This document shows positions 1-6,792 of a DNA stretch of 50,928 nt, piece by piece. This DNA comes from Acidobacteriota bacterium (GTDB taxonomy: Bacteria > Acidobacteriota > Thermoanaerobaculia > Multivoradales > JBCCEF01). The stretch covers positions 1 through 50,928 of the forward strand of contig JBCCEF010000029.1 in assembly GCA_039030395.1 (NCBI GenBank). Direction: 5' to 3'. The translations under genes were made by a program, and so were the position numbers. Position 1 is the first letter of the stretch. Every line of letters begins with the position of its first letter. The notes below the pieces were generated by a model. It was not told where the DNA came from and made no database searches. It saw only the letters and a list, made by a program, of their open reading frames with translations.

Positions 1-501
1 GCTCCCGTAGAGCTTCTGGAGCATGGCGTAGTCCACATCCGCGCCGAAGGCATCCTCGACCGCCTCTAGGTAGGGCCGGTGGCCGTCCGTGGTGAGCTGC
101 ACGCGGTTCGACAGGCGCCCCGCCACGTCCTGCATGAACTCGGTAGCAACGCCCGAGTCCCGCGAGCCCACCAGCCAGGACACCATCAGCTTCGAGTCCG
201 CGCAGAGCGCCGTCCAGGTCCACACGTCGCCTACGCCGAACTCGCCCTTCATCTCCTGCGGCACGTTCTTGGCCTTGGCGTACACGAAGCTCCAGATCTC
301 ATCCGCCTGCACCCGCTTGCACGGCAGCTCCCGCAGGTGCTCGTCCTGGTAGGCCGCGCACGCCTCGCCCAGGTCTACCAGCAGCTTCGTGATGGTGTTC
401 CGGGACACGCCCACCATGCGGGCGGTAGAACGGATCGAGCAGCCCTCAGTCAGGGCCGACACGATAGCGACGCGCTTTGCGGTAGGGAGGACGTTTGCCA
501 T
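1..501 (-). CDS. IS1-family transposase, partial (cut by window edge)
   Basis: The reverse strand is open from position 510 or 501 to the first base of the window, so the C-terminal part lies outside. The translation begins MSVMANVLPTAKRVAIVSAL, continues with a helix-turn-helix (CSIRSTARMVGVSRNTITKL) and then a DDE-type region with QADEIWSFVYAKAKNVP and QLTTDGHRPYLEAVEDAFGA. These are hallmarks of the single-ORF IS1-family transposases common in environmental genomes, which cut and join DNA by an RNase H-like fold. The visible acidic residues are D of ADEIW and D of TTDGH; the last catalytic residue is off-window. Two starts are possible, 510 and 501. I prefer 501 because a near-consensus promoter places the transcript start at about 502. 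The right terminal inverted repeat could not be identified. Confidence 0.85.
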   Translation of the reverse strand, partial: MANVLPTAKRVAIVSALTEGCSIRSTARMVGVSRNTITKLLVDLGEACAAYQDEHLRELPCKRVQADEIWSFVYAKAKNVPQEMKGEFGVGDVWTWTALCADSKLMVSWLVGSRDSGVATEFMQDVAGRLSNRVQLTTDGHRPYLEAVEDAFGADVDYAMLQKLYGS

Positions 502-508
502 AACTGAC

Positions 509-537
509 ATTATGCTTGAACGAGCTAGCAATGTCAA
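509..537 (-). promoter_or_regulatory. sigma70-type promoter of the IS1-family transposase
   Basis: Reading leftward, a perfect -35 box TTGACA (532-537) is followed by a 17-base spacer and the -10 box CATAAT (509-514), five of six matches to TATAAT. Transcription would begin near 502, which deletes the upstream ATG at 510 from the message and leaves the ATG at 501 at the very 5' end. That suggests leaderless translation. The boxes are seen directly; the transcript start is inferred. Confidence 0.6.
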
Positions 538-606
538 ATTCAGATAGAGTTGAGGTTTGATAGCTACAACGCTGAGAGTAAACTTAGAGGTAAACTCTTG
601 ACCGAT

Positions 607-624
607 ATTAACTCAGGGGTTAAT
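607..624. promoter_or_regulatory. inverted repeat, candidate autoregulatory operator of the toxin-antitoxin cassette
   Basis: The arms ATTAAC and GTTAAT flank a six-base loop immediately before the GTG at 625. HTH antitoxins of HigA type usually bind such dyads over their own promoter. A TTGACC sequence at 598-603 could be the -35 box. If the toxin starts at the alternative TTG (550), this dyad would be inside the gene, so the assignment depends on the start choice. Confidence 0.3.
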
Positions 625-1077
625 GTGTGCCTAGTGAGGATTGGGCGGCCTGCGCCTGACGCAGTCTGGACCGTCTCGGAAATGGATGGCATTGGAGGCG
701 AGGGCATTCAGTCGGAACTTGCCTCCGCGGATCCGGCGGACATCAATGCCAGCTCTATGCTCGCGCTTCTGGAGAAAGGCGTGCCGGACAATGGCCCCAA
801 CTTCAGTAACATCACAAGGTGTCGCCCCCTTGAGGACGGGATATTTGAGTTCAAGGATGGATCGGTGAGAGTTCTCTGGTTCTACGACGAAGGCGATCCC
901 AAGATTCGCCGTCACATCATTTGCACTCATTTATTCCGAAAGCAGGGACGGAAAACTCCTCGACGGGAGATCAAGAAAGCCAAGAAACGACGGTCGCTGT
1001 ACTTGAAAGCGAAAGCAGAAAGGCGACTCCGCCTGCCGCAATCTGGCGTCCTACAGTTCAGAAGGGAGAAGAAATGA
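625..1077 (+). CDS. HigB/Gp49-like toxin of a type II toxin-antitoxin system
   Basis: The C-terminal half has the RelE-superfamily Gp49/DUF891 layout: a strand with DGIFEFKDGSVRVLWFYDEG, a histidine-containing strand RRHIICTHLFRKQG, then the basic helix KTPRREIKKAKKRRSLYL. This matches the family signature in which toxin residues precede a K-T-P-R-x-E-I helix. Such toxins are ribosome-dependent mRNA endonucleases. The frame is open from a TTG at 550 (175 residues), but that codon has no Shine-Dalgarno sequence. GTG 625 is preceded by AGGGG five bases upstream and gives 150 residues, nearer the family size, so I use it. The stop overlaps the antitoxin start as ATGA. Base composition is visibly lower in GC than the rest of the window, suggesting transfer. 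Confidence 0.72.
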   Translation: MCLVRIGRPAPDAVWTVSEMDGIGGEGIQSELASADPADINASSMLALLEKGVPDNGPNFSNITRCRPLEDGIFEFKDGSVRVLWFYDEGDPKIRRHIICTHLFRKQGRKTPRREIKKAKKRRSLYLKAKAERRLRLPQSGVLQFRREKK

Positions 1078-1502
1078 CGACTGAACGGGTACGACCTATC
1101 GAATACTGGATGTCCCTGGCTCGAATGGGATTCGAGGACGACTTGCATAGGCTCTTGTCTGACCAGGATATTTCGCAGGCAGAACTGGCTGATGCAATCG
1201 ACACCACGCCCGCCTACATCAGCAAGGTACTTAACGGGTCTAGCGCCAATTTTACGATCAGGACCATGGCGAAGTTGGCCCAGGCCCTTGACGCCCTAGT
1301 TCAGATTCGCTTGACGAGAGACGGGCGTGAAGTCGTTCGAACCCTGAGCGTAGAAGAGGCGCGAGCCTTCGACGAAGCCCGTGCCCGAAGGTCAGCCGAT
1401 AGCGTCGGAGAGCAAACGGGGGCGCAATTCGACTTTTCTGGCAGAACGGTCAATCCTAAGCCGGGCTTCGGAAATCTCGTGAACATCCAGGCCAATGGCT
1501 GA
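1074..1502 (+). CDS. HTH (XRE/HigA-like) antitoxin with long C-terminal tail
   Basis: The ATG at 1074 follows a good ribosome binding site (GAAGGGAGAAG) and overlaps the toxin stop by four bases, so the two are translationally coupled. Residues about 20-75 form an HTH_XRE domain: FEDDLHRLLSDQDISQAELA, then AIDTTPAYISKVLNGSSANFT, followed by TIRTMAKLAQALD. It should neutralise the upstream toxin and repress the operon. The roughly 60-residue tail after the HTH ends in hydrophobic and aromatic residues (FDFSGRTVNPKPGFGNLVNI) and is longer than in minimal HigA proteins. In tripartite systems such a tail can be the chaperone-addiction segment; whether that applies here is unknown. A longer reading from 921 is open but lacks a start signal. 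Confidence 0.75.
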   Translation: MTTERVRPIEYWMSLARMGFEDDLHRLLSDQDISQAELADAIDTTPAYISKVLNGSSANFTIRTMAKLAQALDALVQIRLTRDGREVVRTLSVEEARAFDEARARRSADSVGEQTGAQFDFSGRTVNPKPGFGNLVNIQANG

Positions 1503-1935
1503 TCTGCGTTGGTCCCTCATCTGTAGGCGAGCAATTGTTGACAAGGCCAGCAATCTGCTCACACTCATCGACCTCCTGGAAGAGCTAACGATAGACGGGG
1601 AAGAAGTGCTGCCGGACCCAGAGCCAGGGGATACTGGGGTTGCTACCGACGCACAACTAGTGTGCTTGTGGACGAGGAGCGACCCAAGTGAGGCAGAACA
1701 CTTTTGGCAAACCGTAGCGTTGGTTGGACCTAACGGGGAAACCAACACTCCGGATGTAAAGGTCGAGGTGGAACTAGCGGATCACAAGCGAATTCGTGTC
1801 ATGGCGGGGATCAAGGCCGTCCGCTTTTACGGACTCGGTACTTATCGATTTGACATCTACTTTTCGAAGAATGAGGAATCTAGAGGCAAGAAGGTCGGCA
1901 GCGTTCCCCTGGATATCAAGAGAGCCGGCTCTTAG
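1495..1935 (+). CDS. unknown beta-rich protein, third gene of the toxin-antitoxin cassette (DUF6941-like)
   Basis: The 146-residue protein starts at an ATG inside the last codons of the antitoxin (overlap of eight bases), so it belongs to the same transcript and is probably coupled. It has no signal peptide or membrane helix. Alternating hydrophobic residues in RWSLICRRAIVDKASNLLTL, HFWQTVALVGPNG, VKVEVELADHKRIRVMAGIK and TYRFDIYFSKN suggest a beta-sandwich. The opening 'cytosolic report' style and the pattern of strands resemble DUF6941-type proteins, which often have an unassigned role. Toxin-antitoxin operons with a third gene usually carry a SecB-like chaperone, but no SecB signature is visible, so the function is not assigned. 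It converges on and overlaps the next gene's stop. Confidence 0.6.
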   Translation: MADLRWSLICRRAIVDKASNLLTLIDLLEELTIDGEEVLPDPEPGDTGVATDAQLVCLWTRSDPSEAEHFWQTVALVGPNGETNTPDVKVEVELADHKRIRVMAGIKAVRFYGLGTYRFDIYFSKNEESRGKKVGSVPLDIKRAGS

Positions 1936-2174
1936 GGACCTTTGTTCCATCTGGCCTTGGCGGCCTTCCGCGCAATCTCCGACCGCTCCTCCGGGGTGAG
2001 CTTCACGGCCCGCGCCTTCCCGCCCTTCTTTCCGCCGAGCCGCCCAAGGGCGACCGCGTGTGGGTTCTTCTCCGGCGGTTCCTGTTTTGCCTTCTCGCCG
2101 GTGGCCTCGCGCACGATGTCGAAGGCGCGTTGGTTGAAGTCTGTCGGGCGTTTAATGCTTGAGCGTTTGGGCAT
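1932..2174 (-). CDS. small basic protein with GGKxGGKARA / LTPEERSEIARKAAKARW motif
   Basis: This 80-residue lysine- and arginine-rich protein ends in RLGGKKGGKARAVKLTPEER and SEIARKAAKARW, a short motif found in many small bacterial proteins, often on plasmids and genomic islands. Its function is not established; the basic charge suggests nucleic-acid binding. I chose MPKRSSIKRP (ATG 2174) because the longer reading begins in the GC-rich hairpin upstream. Its stop codon overlaps the stop of the converging third gene of the toxin-antitoxin cassette. Confidence 0.6.
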   Translation of the reverse strand: MPKRSSIKRPTDFNQRAFDIVREATGEKAKQEPPEKNPHAVALGRLGGKKGGKARAVKLTPEERSEIARKAAKARWNKGP

Positions 2175-2196
2175 GACACCTACTGTAACAGGAGGG

Positions 2197-2220
2197 CGGG
2201 GCGGGTCCATTCCCGCCCCG
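2197..2220. repeat. GC-rich perfect hairpin between two leftward genes
   Basis: The nine-base arms CGGGGCGGG and CCCGCCCCG enclose a six-base loop. The hairpin lies between the end of the 2232-2648 gene and the start of the small basic protein, both leftward. It has no following T-run on the minus strand, so it may attenuate or stabilise a transcript rather than act as a classical intrinsic terminator. Confidence 0.45.
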
Positions 2221-2231
2221 TGGTGAGGAGT

Positions 2232-2648
2232 CTACGGCAGAGGGAGGGCGCGCTCGATGCGCTCGGCGAGCTGGGCGAAGGCGGGCGCCAGGTCGCGGGC
2301 CAGGTCCGACAGGGGCACCATGTCCCGCGGCAGCTCGTCTTCGTCGGCCCTGCGGCCCAGCATGTGGGCGTAGCCGTGCAGGTGGCGGGAATCGGCCGCC
2401 AGGGCGCGTAGGGAGCGCACCATGAAGGACTCGGCGGTCGGCGGGTGGGTCCGGAAGCCTTCCCGGTACAGCGTCACCATCAAGGCCGCCAGACGGCGCA
2501 GCGTGGTGCGCGCTTCGGCGTCCTCGAACTCAGCTAGGTAGATCTCGCGGAAGCCGCTGTCTTCGTCCCAGGGCGGCGGAGCCCCAGGTGGACGGCAGGA
2601 CATAGGCAGGGGATGAGGGCGAGCGGTAGACTCGGCTCGGTCGCGCAT
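2232..2648 (-). CDS. hypothetical protein
   Basis: The 138-residue protein is not recognised. It starts at an ATG preceded by AAGGAG at good spacing, which fixes the start. The first 30 residues are proline-rich and probably disordered; the rest is mostly helical (AEARTTLRRLAALMVTLYRE, then SFMVRSLRALAADSRHLHGY, then DLARDLAPAFAQLAERIERA). There is no signal peptide. It sits with other unknown genes beside the IS1 element and toxin-antitoxin cassette, so it may be part of the same accessory region. Confidence 0.5.
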   Translation of the reverse strand: MRDRAESTARPHPLPMSCRPPGAPPPWDEDSGFREIYLAEFEDAEARTTLRRLAALMVTLYREGFRTHPPTAESFMVRSLRALAADSRHLHGYAHMLGRRADEDELPRDMVPLSDLARDLAPAFAQLAERIERALPLP

Positions 2649-2809
2649 AGGTCTTGCTCCTTTGCGTGGCTAGGGCCGGCGGAGCGTTCGCGCGCTCCGT
2701 CGGTCCGCTGGGTTAGGTCACCACCCTAGCCGCGCCTGCAAGCCCTCGCGCGATTCAATTCTCTGGATTTCAAACTGAGCCACTACCCCGGACAGTCATC
2801 GGTACCGCT

Positions 2810-3328
2810 TCATCCCTCGCCGGCGTCGAGGCGCAGGGCGAGCAGTAGACCCGCACGCTCAAGACTGGTGGAACCGGCCGCCTCCAGAAACAGCGACAGG
2901 GAGGCCGGGGAGCGCAGCACACAGCTCAGGGTGTGCAGGCCAGGCGCCGCGTCGCGGGCTTCCGGCGCGATCCGAACCACCGGTTCGCCCCCCTCGATCA
3001 GCACCTCTTCGCCCACCACGTCTCGCACCGAGTAACGATCTCGCCGGCCAAGACTCGGCAGTACGGCCGCCATCAGCAAGGCCGTTTGGCGATCCCGACA
3101 GAGGGCGATGGGCGGATCTCCATCACCCCGCGATACGGCGAACCGGGGCTCTTCCCAGGCCATGGCGCCTGGCGATGGCGTCCCCTCGGGAGGAATAGCC
3201 ACTACCTTCCAAGGCCCGGCCAGCAAGGCCTCGAAGGCGGCCGGCGGATCGTCCTCCCTCCGCAGCCGGCGCAACAGGTCAGTGCCGAACACTCCTTCCA
3301 AACGCTCTTCGCGGTTCTCTCGCGTCAT
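2810..3328 (-). CDS. hypothetical protein
   Basis: The 172-residue protein is not recognised. I chose the ATG at 3328 (MTRENREERLEGVFG) because AAGGGGGA lies just upstream. The N-terminus is charged and helical. The middle alternates strands and turns (GPWKVVAIPPEG, RFAVSRGDGDPPIAL, YSVRDVVGEEVLIEGGEPVV), and the C-terminus is leucine-rich. No catalytic motif, signal peptide or membrane segment is visible. The upstream side is the repeat-rich 3329-3770 gap. Confidence 0.5.
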   Translation of the reverse strand: MTRENREERLEGVFGTDLLRRLRREDDPPAAFEALLAGPWKVVAIPPEGTPSPGAMAWEEPRFAVSRGDGDPPIALCRDRQTALLMAAVLPSLGRRDRYSVRDVVGEEVLIEGGEPVVRIAPEARDAAPGLHTLSCVLRSPASLSLFLEAAGSTSLERAGLLLALRLDAGEG

Positions 3329-3518
3329 GTCTTTCCCCCTTCCGTCCTGGTGCAAACCGGGCTCGTCCGTTGCCCTCGACTCTGTGAGCGGGCCGGCTGG
3401 CCGCCACCGCGCCGATCACGGCCATCGCGTACACACAAAAAGTACATTAACGGTAACGAAGCGTAAGTCACCTGTCAAGAAGAAATCGGAAACAGTGGCG
3501 CGAGTTCGCTAGCAGAGC

Positions 3519-3552
3519 AGCTGAAAGTATGGGCCGAAGGCGTTTTTCAGCT
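3519..3552. repeat. hairpin repeat, copy 1
   Basis: The outer arms AGCTGAAA (3519-3526) and TTTCAGCT (3545-3552) surround a GGCCGAAGGC core. The same outer arms and core recur at 3733-3764, followed in both cases by a TGCTAG-like sequence. This looks like a small dispersed intergenic repeat of REP/BIME type. Confidence 0.55.
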
Positions 3553-3574
3553 CCCTGCTAGCAGGGAGCTGAAA
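3545..3574. repeat. 30-base perfect palindrome
   Basis: The half-site TTTCAGCTCCCTGCT is followed immediately by its exact reverse complement with no loop. It shares its left arm with hairpin copy 1, so two alternative structures compete. Perfect loopless palindromes of this size are unusual in chromosomes and may mark recombination or protein binding. Confidence 0.6.
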
Positions 3575-3664
3575 CTCATCTTGACCGTTCAGCAGCCTGC
3601 TCCGCGCCCGAAGGGCTGGGTGCCCCCGGCGAGGCGGCGCCGGAGGCGCCGAGGACGGGGTGAA

Positions 3665-3690
3665 GCCTGAAAAGACTGGTCTTTTCAGGC
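3665..3690. repeat. 12-base inverted repeat with two-base loop
   Basis: GCCTGAAAAGAC is followed by TG and then GTCTTTTCAGGC, a perfect stem. The two flanks carry the direct repeat CGAGGCGGCGCC. Confidence 0.6.
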
Positions 3691-3732
3691 GAGGCGGCGC
3701 CCAGCCCCCTGGAGTAGAGAGCTCGCAGGGAA

Positions 3733-3764
3733 GCTGAAATCATAGGCCGAAGGCCTCTTTCAGC
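3733..3764. repeat. hairpin repeat, copy 2, just past the ffh stop
   Basis: The arms GCTGAAA (3733-3739) and TTTCAGC (3758-3764) enclose a perfect inner stem AGGCC-GAA-GGCCT (3744-3756). It lies seven bases beyond the ffh stop codon on the minus strand, so it may help to end or protect the ffh message. There is no T-run after it. Confidence 0.55.
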
Positions 3765-3770
3765 GACTTG

Positions 3771-5102
3771 CTAGTGCGGGAACGCGCCGCCGCCCATCGC
3801 CTTGCGCAACCACTTGCCCTTGACGCCCTTGAACATTTTTCTCATCTGTTTGTATTGCTTGAGCAAGCGGTTGATGTCCTGGACGGAGGAGCCGGAGCCG
3901 CGCGCCACCCGGCGCTTGCGGCTGGCGTTGAGCACCTGGGGCTTGCGGCGCTCGAAGGGGGTCATGGAATTGATCAAGGCCTCTACCTTCTTGAGTTGAC
4001 CTTCGTCCACCTCGGTGGCGTCCAGGTTCTTCAAGGGACCGGCCTTGGGGAGGAGTTCCAAAAGCTGGCCCAACGGGCCCATGTTGCGTAGCTGCCGGAG
4101 CTGATCGCGCAGATCCTCCAGGGTGAACTCCTGGCGCGCCATGCGGGTCGCGAGGCGCTGGGCTTCGTCCTGATCGATCCCCTGCTCGGCACGCTCGATC
4201 AGGGTCAGCACGTCGCCCATTCCGATCATGCGCGAGGCCATGCGTTCCGGATGAAACAGGTCCAGATCCTCGGCCTTCTCGCCCATGCCGACGAAGCGGA
4301 TCGGCACCTGCGCCACGGTGCGGATGGAAAGGGCCGCACCGCCGCGGGAGTCGCCGTCGAGTTTGGTGAGGATGACGCCGGTCAACGGCAACTCGGCGGC
4401 GAAGCGCTCGGCGCTGCGCACCGCGTCTTGACCGGTCATGGCGTCGGCGACGAACAGGATCTCGTCCGGCTGCAAGCGCTCCGCCAGGAAGCGCAGCTCG
4501 GACATCAGATCGTCGTCCACGTGCAGCCGGCCGGCGGTATCGAAGACGATCACATCGTGTCCGCCCTCGCGAGCCGTCTTCTCGGCCTTGTCCGCCAGGG
4601 GCAGCACGCCCTGGCCGGGATTCGGCGCACAAACCGGCACGCCGACGCCGGCGCCGACCTGGATCAACTGTTCGACGGCGGCGGCGCGCTGCAGGTCACC
4701 GGCGACCAGCAGCGGCTGGCGGCCCTTGCCGACCACGCGCTTGGCGAGCTTGCCGGCGGTGGTGGTCTTGCCGGAACCCTGAAGGCCGCACAGCAGCACT
4801 ACCGCCGGACGGTGGGTCAACTCCAGCTCGCGCCCTTCGTCACCGAGAAGCGACACCAACTCATCGCGCACGATCTTGACGACCTGCTGGGCAGGCGTCA
4901 GACTCGAAAGGACTTCCTGCCCGAGGGCTCGCTCCCGCACCCGCTCCACGAACGGCCGCACGACGCGAATATGAACGTCCGCTTCGAGCAATGCCAGGCG
5001 GATCTGGCGCAGCGCCGAGTTGAGAGCGTCTTCGGTGATCTTGCCTTCGCCCTTGAGCTGGCGAAAGACGTCTTGAAGCTTTCCCTGCAGTCCGTCGAAC
5101 AT
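3771..5102 (-). CDS. ffh: signal recognition particle GTPase Ffh (SRP54)
   Basis: Ffh binds signal sequences of nascent membrane proteins together with 4.5S RNA and delivers ribosomes to FtsY. The 443-residue protein has the full family layout: an N domain (1-95), a G domain with GLQGSGKT (106-113), DTAGR (188-192) and [10 protein letters not shown] (246-255), then a methionine-containing M domain ending [20 protein letters not shown] with the RNA-binding RRVARGSG segment. The open frame extends further upstream, but ATG 5102 ([10 protein letters not shown]) is the conserved start and is preceded by GGGAG. It is divergent from pyruvate kinase over 142 bases. Confidence 0.97.
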   Translation of the reverse strand: MFDGLQGKLQDVFRQLKGEGKITEDALNSALRQIRLALLEADVHIRVVRPFVERVRERALGQEVLSSLTPAQQVVKIVRDELVSLLGDEGRELELTHRPAVVLLCGLQGSGKTTTAGKLAKRVVGKGRQPLLVAGDLQRAAAVEQLIQVGAGVGVPVCAPNPGQGVLPLADKAEKTAREGGHDVIVFDTAGRLHVDDDLMSELRFLAERLQPDEILFVADAMTGQDAVRSAERFAAELPLTGVILTKLDGDSRGGAALSIRTVAQVPIRFVGMGEKAEDLDLFHPERMASRMIGMGDVLTLIERAEQGIDQDEAQRLATRMARQEFTLEDLRDQLRQLRNMGPLGQLLELLPKAGPLKNLDATEVDEGQLKKVEALINSMTPFERRKPQVLNASRKRRVARGSGSSVQDINRLLKQYKQMRKMFKGVKGKWLRKAMGGGAFPH

Positions 5103-5244
5103 GGTGATCTGGTCTCCCGGTGGGTTCTTCGCGGAAACCTCGAATCCCGCGGATCGGAAGGGAAATGGTAAAGGATCGACCCGAGGCCCGCAAACCAGCG
5201 AACACCTCGTCCCCAGCGCCTGAGCCAGGCGGGAGAACCTGATC

Positions 5245-6792
5245 GTGCAATACACCAACGCCCTGCGCCGCGCCAAGATCGTCGCCACCGTCGGCCCGGC
5301 CACCGCCGGCCTCGAAGCCCTGCGCACCATCGTGCGAGCGGGCGCCGACGTGGTGCGCCTCAACCTCTCCCACGGCACCCACCGAGAACACCGTCAGCGC
5401 ATTCGCGAGGTGCGGACCATCGCCGAACAAGAGCAGCGTCACCTGGCCGTGCTGCTCGACCTGATGGGTCCGCGCTATCGGCTGGGGGAGATGAAGCAGC
5501 CCCGCACCCTTCAGGAGGACGAACGCATCACCCTCGGGGATGGCGAGGGCTACGACTTGCCCCTCGGCAAGTCCGGCATCCTCGAATTGTTGGAGGCGGG
5601 CCAGCGCATGCTGATCGACCAAGGTCTGGTCGAGCTACAAGTCGAAGAGAAGCAGCCGGATCACGCCGTCGCCACGGTCTGCTCCGGCGGCACCGTCTCC
5701 AGCCGCAAGGGCATCAACCTGCCGGACAGCGACCTCGGCTTTCGGATCACCCCGAAGGATCGGCGCGACATCGCCTTCGCCCTCGCCGAGGGGGTGGACT
5801 TCGTCGCCGCCAGCTACGTTGGCCGGGCCGCGGACCTCAAAGCGATTCGCGCAGTGGTGGCGGAGTGCGGCGGCGATCTGCCGCTGGTCGCCAAACTCGA
5901 GCGCTCCCAAGCCCTCGACCATCTGGCGGAGATCGTCGAAGAAGCGGACGCGGTGATGGTGGCCCGCGGCGACCTCGGGGTCGAGGTGCCCATCCACCGG
6001 GTGCCGGTGCTCCAGAAGCGCATCGTCGAAGCCTGCCGCAAGCGCGGCAAACCGGTGGTCGTCGCCACCCAGATGCTCGAATCGATGATGACCCAGCCGC
6101 GCCCCACCCGCGCCGAGGTCACCGATATCGCCAATGCCGCCCTCGACGGCGCCGACGCCCTGATGCTGTCCGGCGAAACGGCCGCCGGTGAGCACCCGGC
6201 AGAAGCGGTGGCGGTGATGTCCGCCACCATCGCCTCGGCGGAGGAATTCCGCCGCAAGAACCTGCGGGAGCGAGTCAATCTCCGGCGCACTTCAAGTGAA
6301 ACGTTCGGCGCCAATGAGGTCGGACGCCTGTCCGAAGACTTCGCCCAGGACATTCCGGACATGGTGTGCGCCGCCGCCGTTTACACCGCCGGTCAGCTCA
6401 AGGCCGTACGCCTGGTGGCCTTCAGCCAGAGCGGATTCACCGGCCGCCTGCTGGCCCGCTACCGGCCCTCCACCCCCATCGTATTGTTCACCAACAGCCT
6501 CCCCGTGGCCCGCCAGCTGCAGCTCGTCTGGGGGGTGGATCCGCACTATCTACCGGATCGCCTGGAGCACCACGCGGAGGTCATTGAGCTGGTGGACCGG
6601 GAACTCCTCGCCCGCGGCCTGGCGGCCGCCGGCGAGATCATCGTCGCCCTGATGGCCGATCCGATCCGCGAACGCACCCGCACGAATTTGATGCGCGTGC
6701 ACCCGGTGCGCACCGAGACCCAGTGGCGCGCCGCCGAAAGGGCTCCGGCGCGAAAAGATCCGTCGTCCGCAACGGCAGGAGCCAAGTCATGA
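5245..6792 (+). CDS. pyk: pyruvate kinase
   Basis: Pyruvate kinase converts phosphoenolpyruvate and ADP to pyruvate and ATP at the end of glycolysis. The barrel motifs are present: KIVATVGPAT near the start, VVRLNLSHG (36-44), DLMGPRYRLG (72-81), the catalytic lysine in LVAKLERSQA, the metal-binding MVARGDLGVEV, VATQMLESMM and the GADALMLSGETAAGEHP loop. The usual GPKIR is GPRYR here, a conservative change in the active-site strand. The start is GTG 5245 with GGGAG nine bases upstream. The 515-residue length is somewhat above the usual 470-480; the extra residues are at the C-terminus. The stop overlaps the next ATG (ATGA). Confidence 0.95.
   Translation: MQYTNALRRAKIVATVGPATAGLEALRTIVRAGADVVRLNLSHGTHREHRQRIREVRTIAEQEQRHLAVLLDLMGPRYRLGEMKQPRTLQEDERITLGDGEGYDLPLGKSGILELLEAGQRMLIDQGLVELQVEEKQPDHAVATVCSGGTVSSRKGINLPDSDLGFRITPKDRRDIAFALAEGVDFVAASYVGRAADLKAIRAVVAECGGDLPLVAKLERSQALDHLAEIVEEADAVMVARGDLGVEVPIHRVPVLQKRIVEACRKRGKPVVVATQMLESMMTQPRPTRAEVTDIANAALDGADALMLSGETAAGEHPAEAVAVMSATIASAEEFRRKNLRERVNLRRTSSETFGANEVGRLSEDFAQDIPDMVCAAAVYTAGQLKAVRLVAFSQSGFTGRLLARYRPSTPIVLFTNSLPVARQLQLVWGVDPHYLPDRLEHHAEVIELVDRELLARGLAAAGEIIVALMADPIRERTRTNLMRVHPVRTETQWRAAERAPARKDPSSATAGAKS

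Larger units (their letters stand above)
3329..3770. other. 440-base gene-free block rich in palindromes
   Basis: No convincing gene is present. The block contains two related hairpins (3519-3552 and 3733-3764), a 30-base perfect palindrome (3545-3574), a 12-base inverted repeat with a two-base loop (3665-3690), and two copies of CGAGGCGGCGCC (about 3629 and 3689). The first part (3420-3515) is less GC-rich and presumably carries the promoter of the leftward gene ending at 2810. Confidence 0.6.

Noticed and set aside
79-507. Rightward frames opposite the IS1-family transposase
   Set aside because: The reverse strand encodes the recognisable IS1 transposase.
921-1073. N-terminal extension of the HTH antitoxin
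   Set aside because: It lies inside the toxin gene; ATG 1074 has a clear ribosome binding site and the usual overlap.
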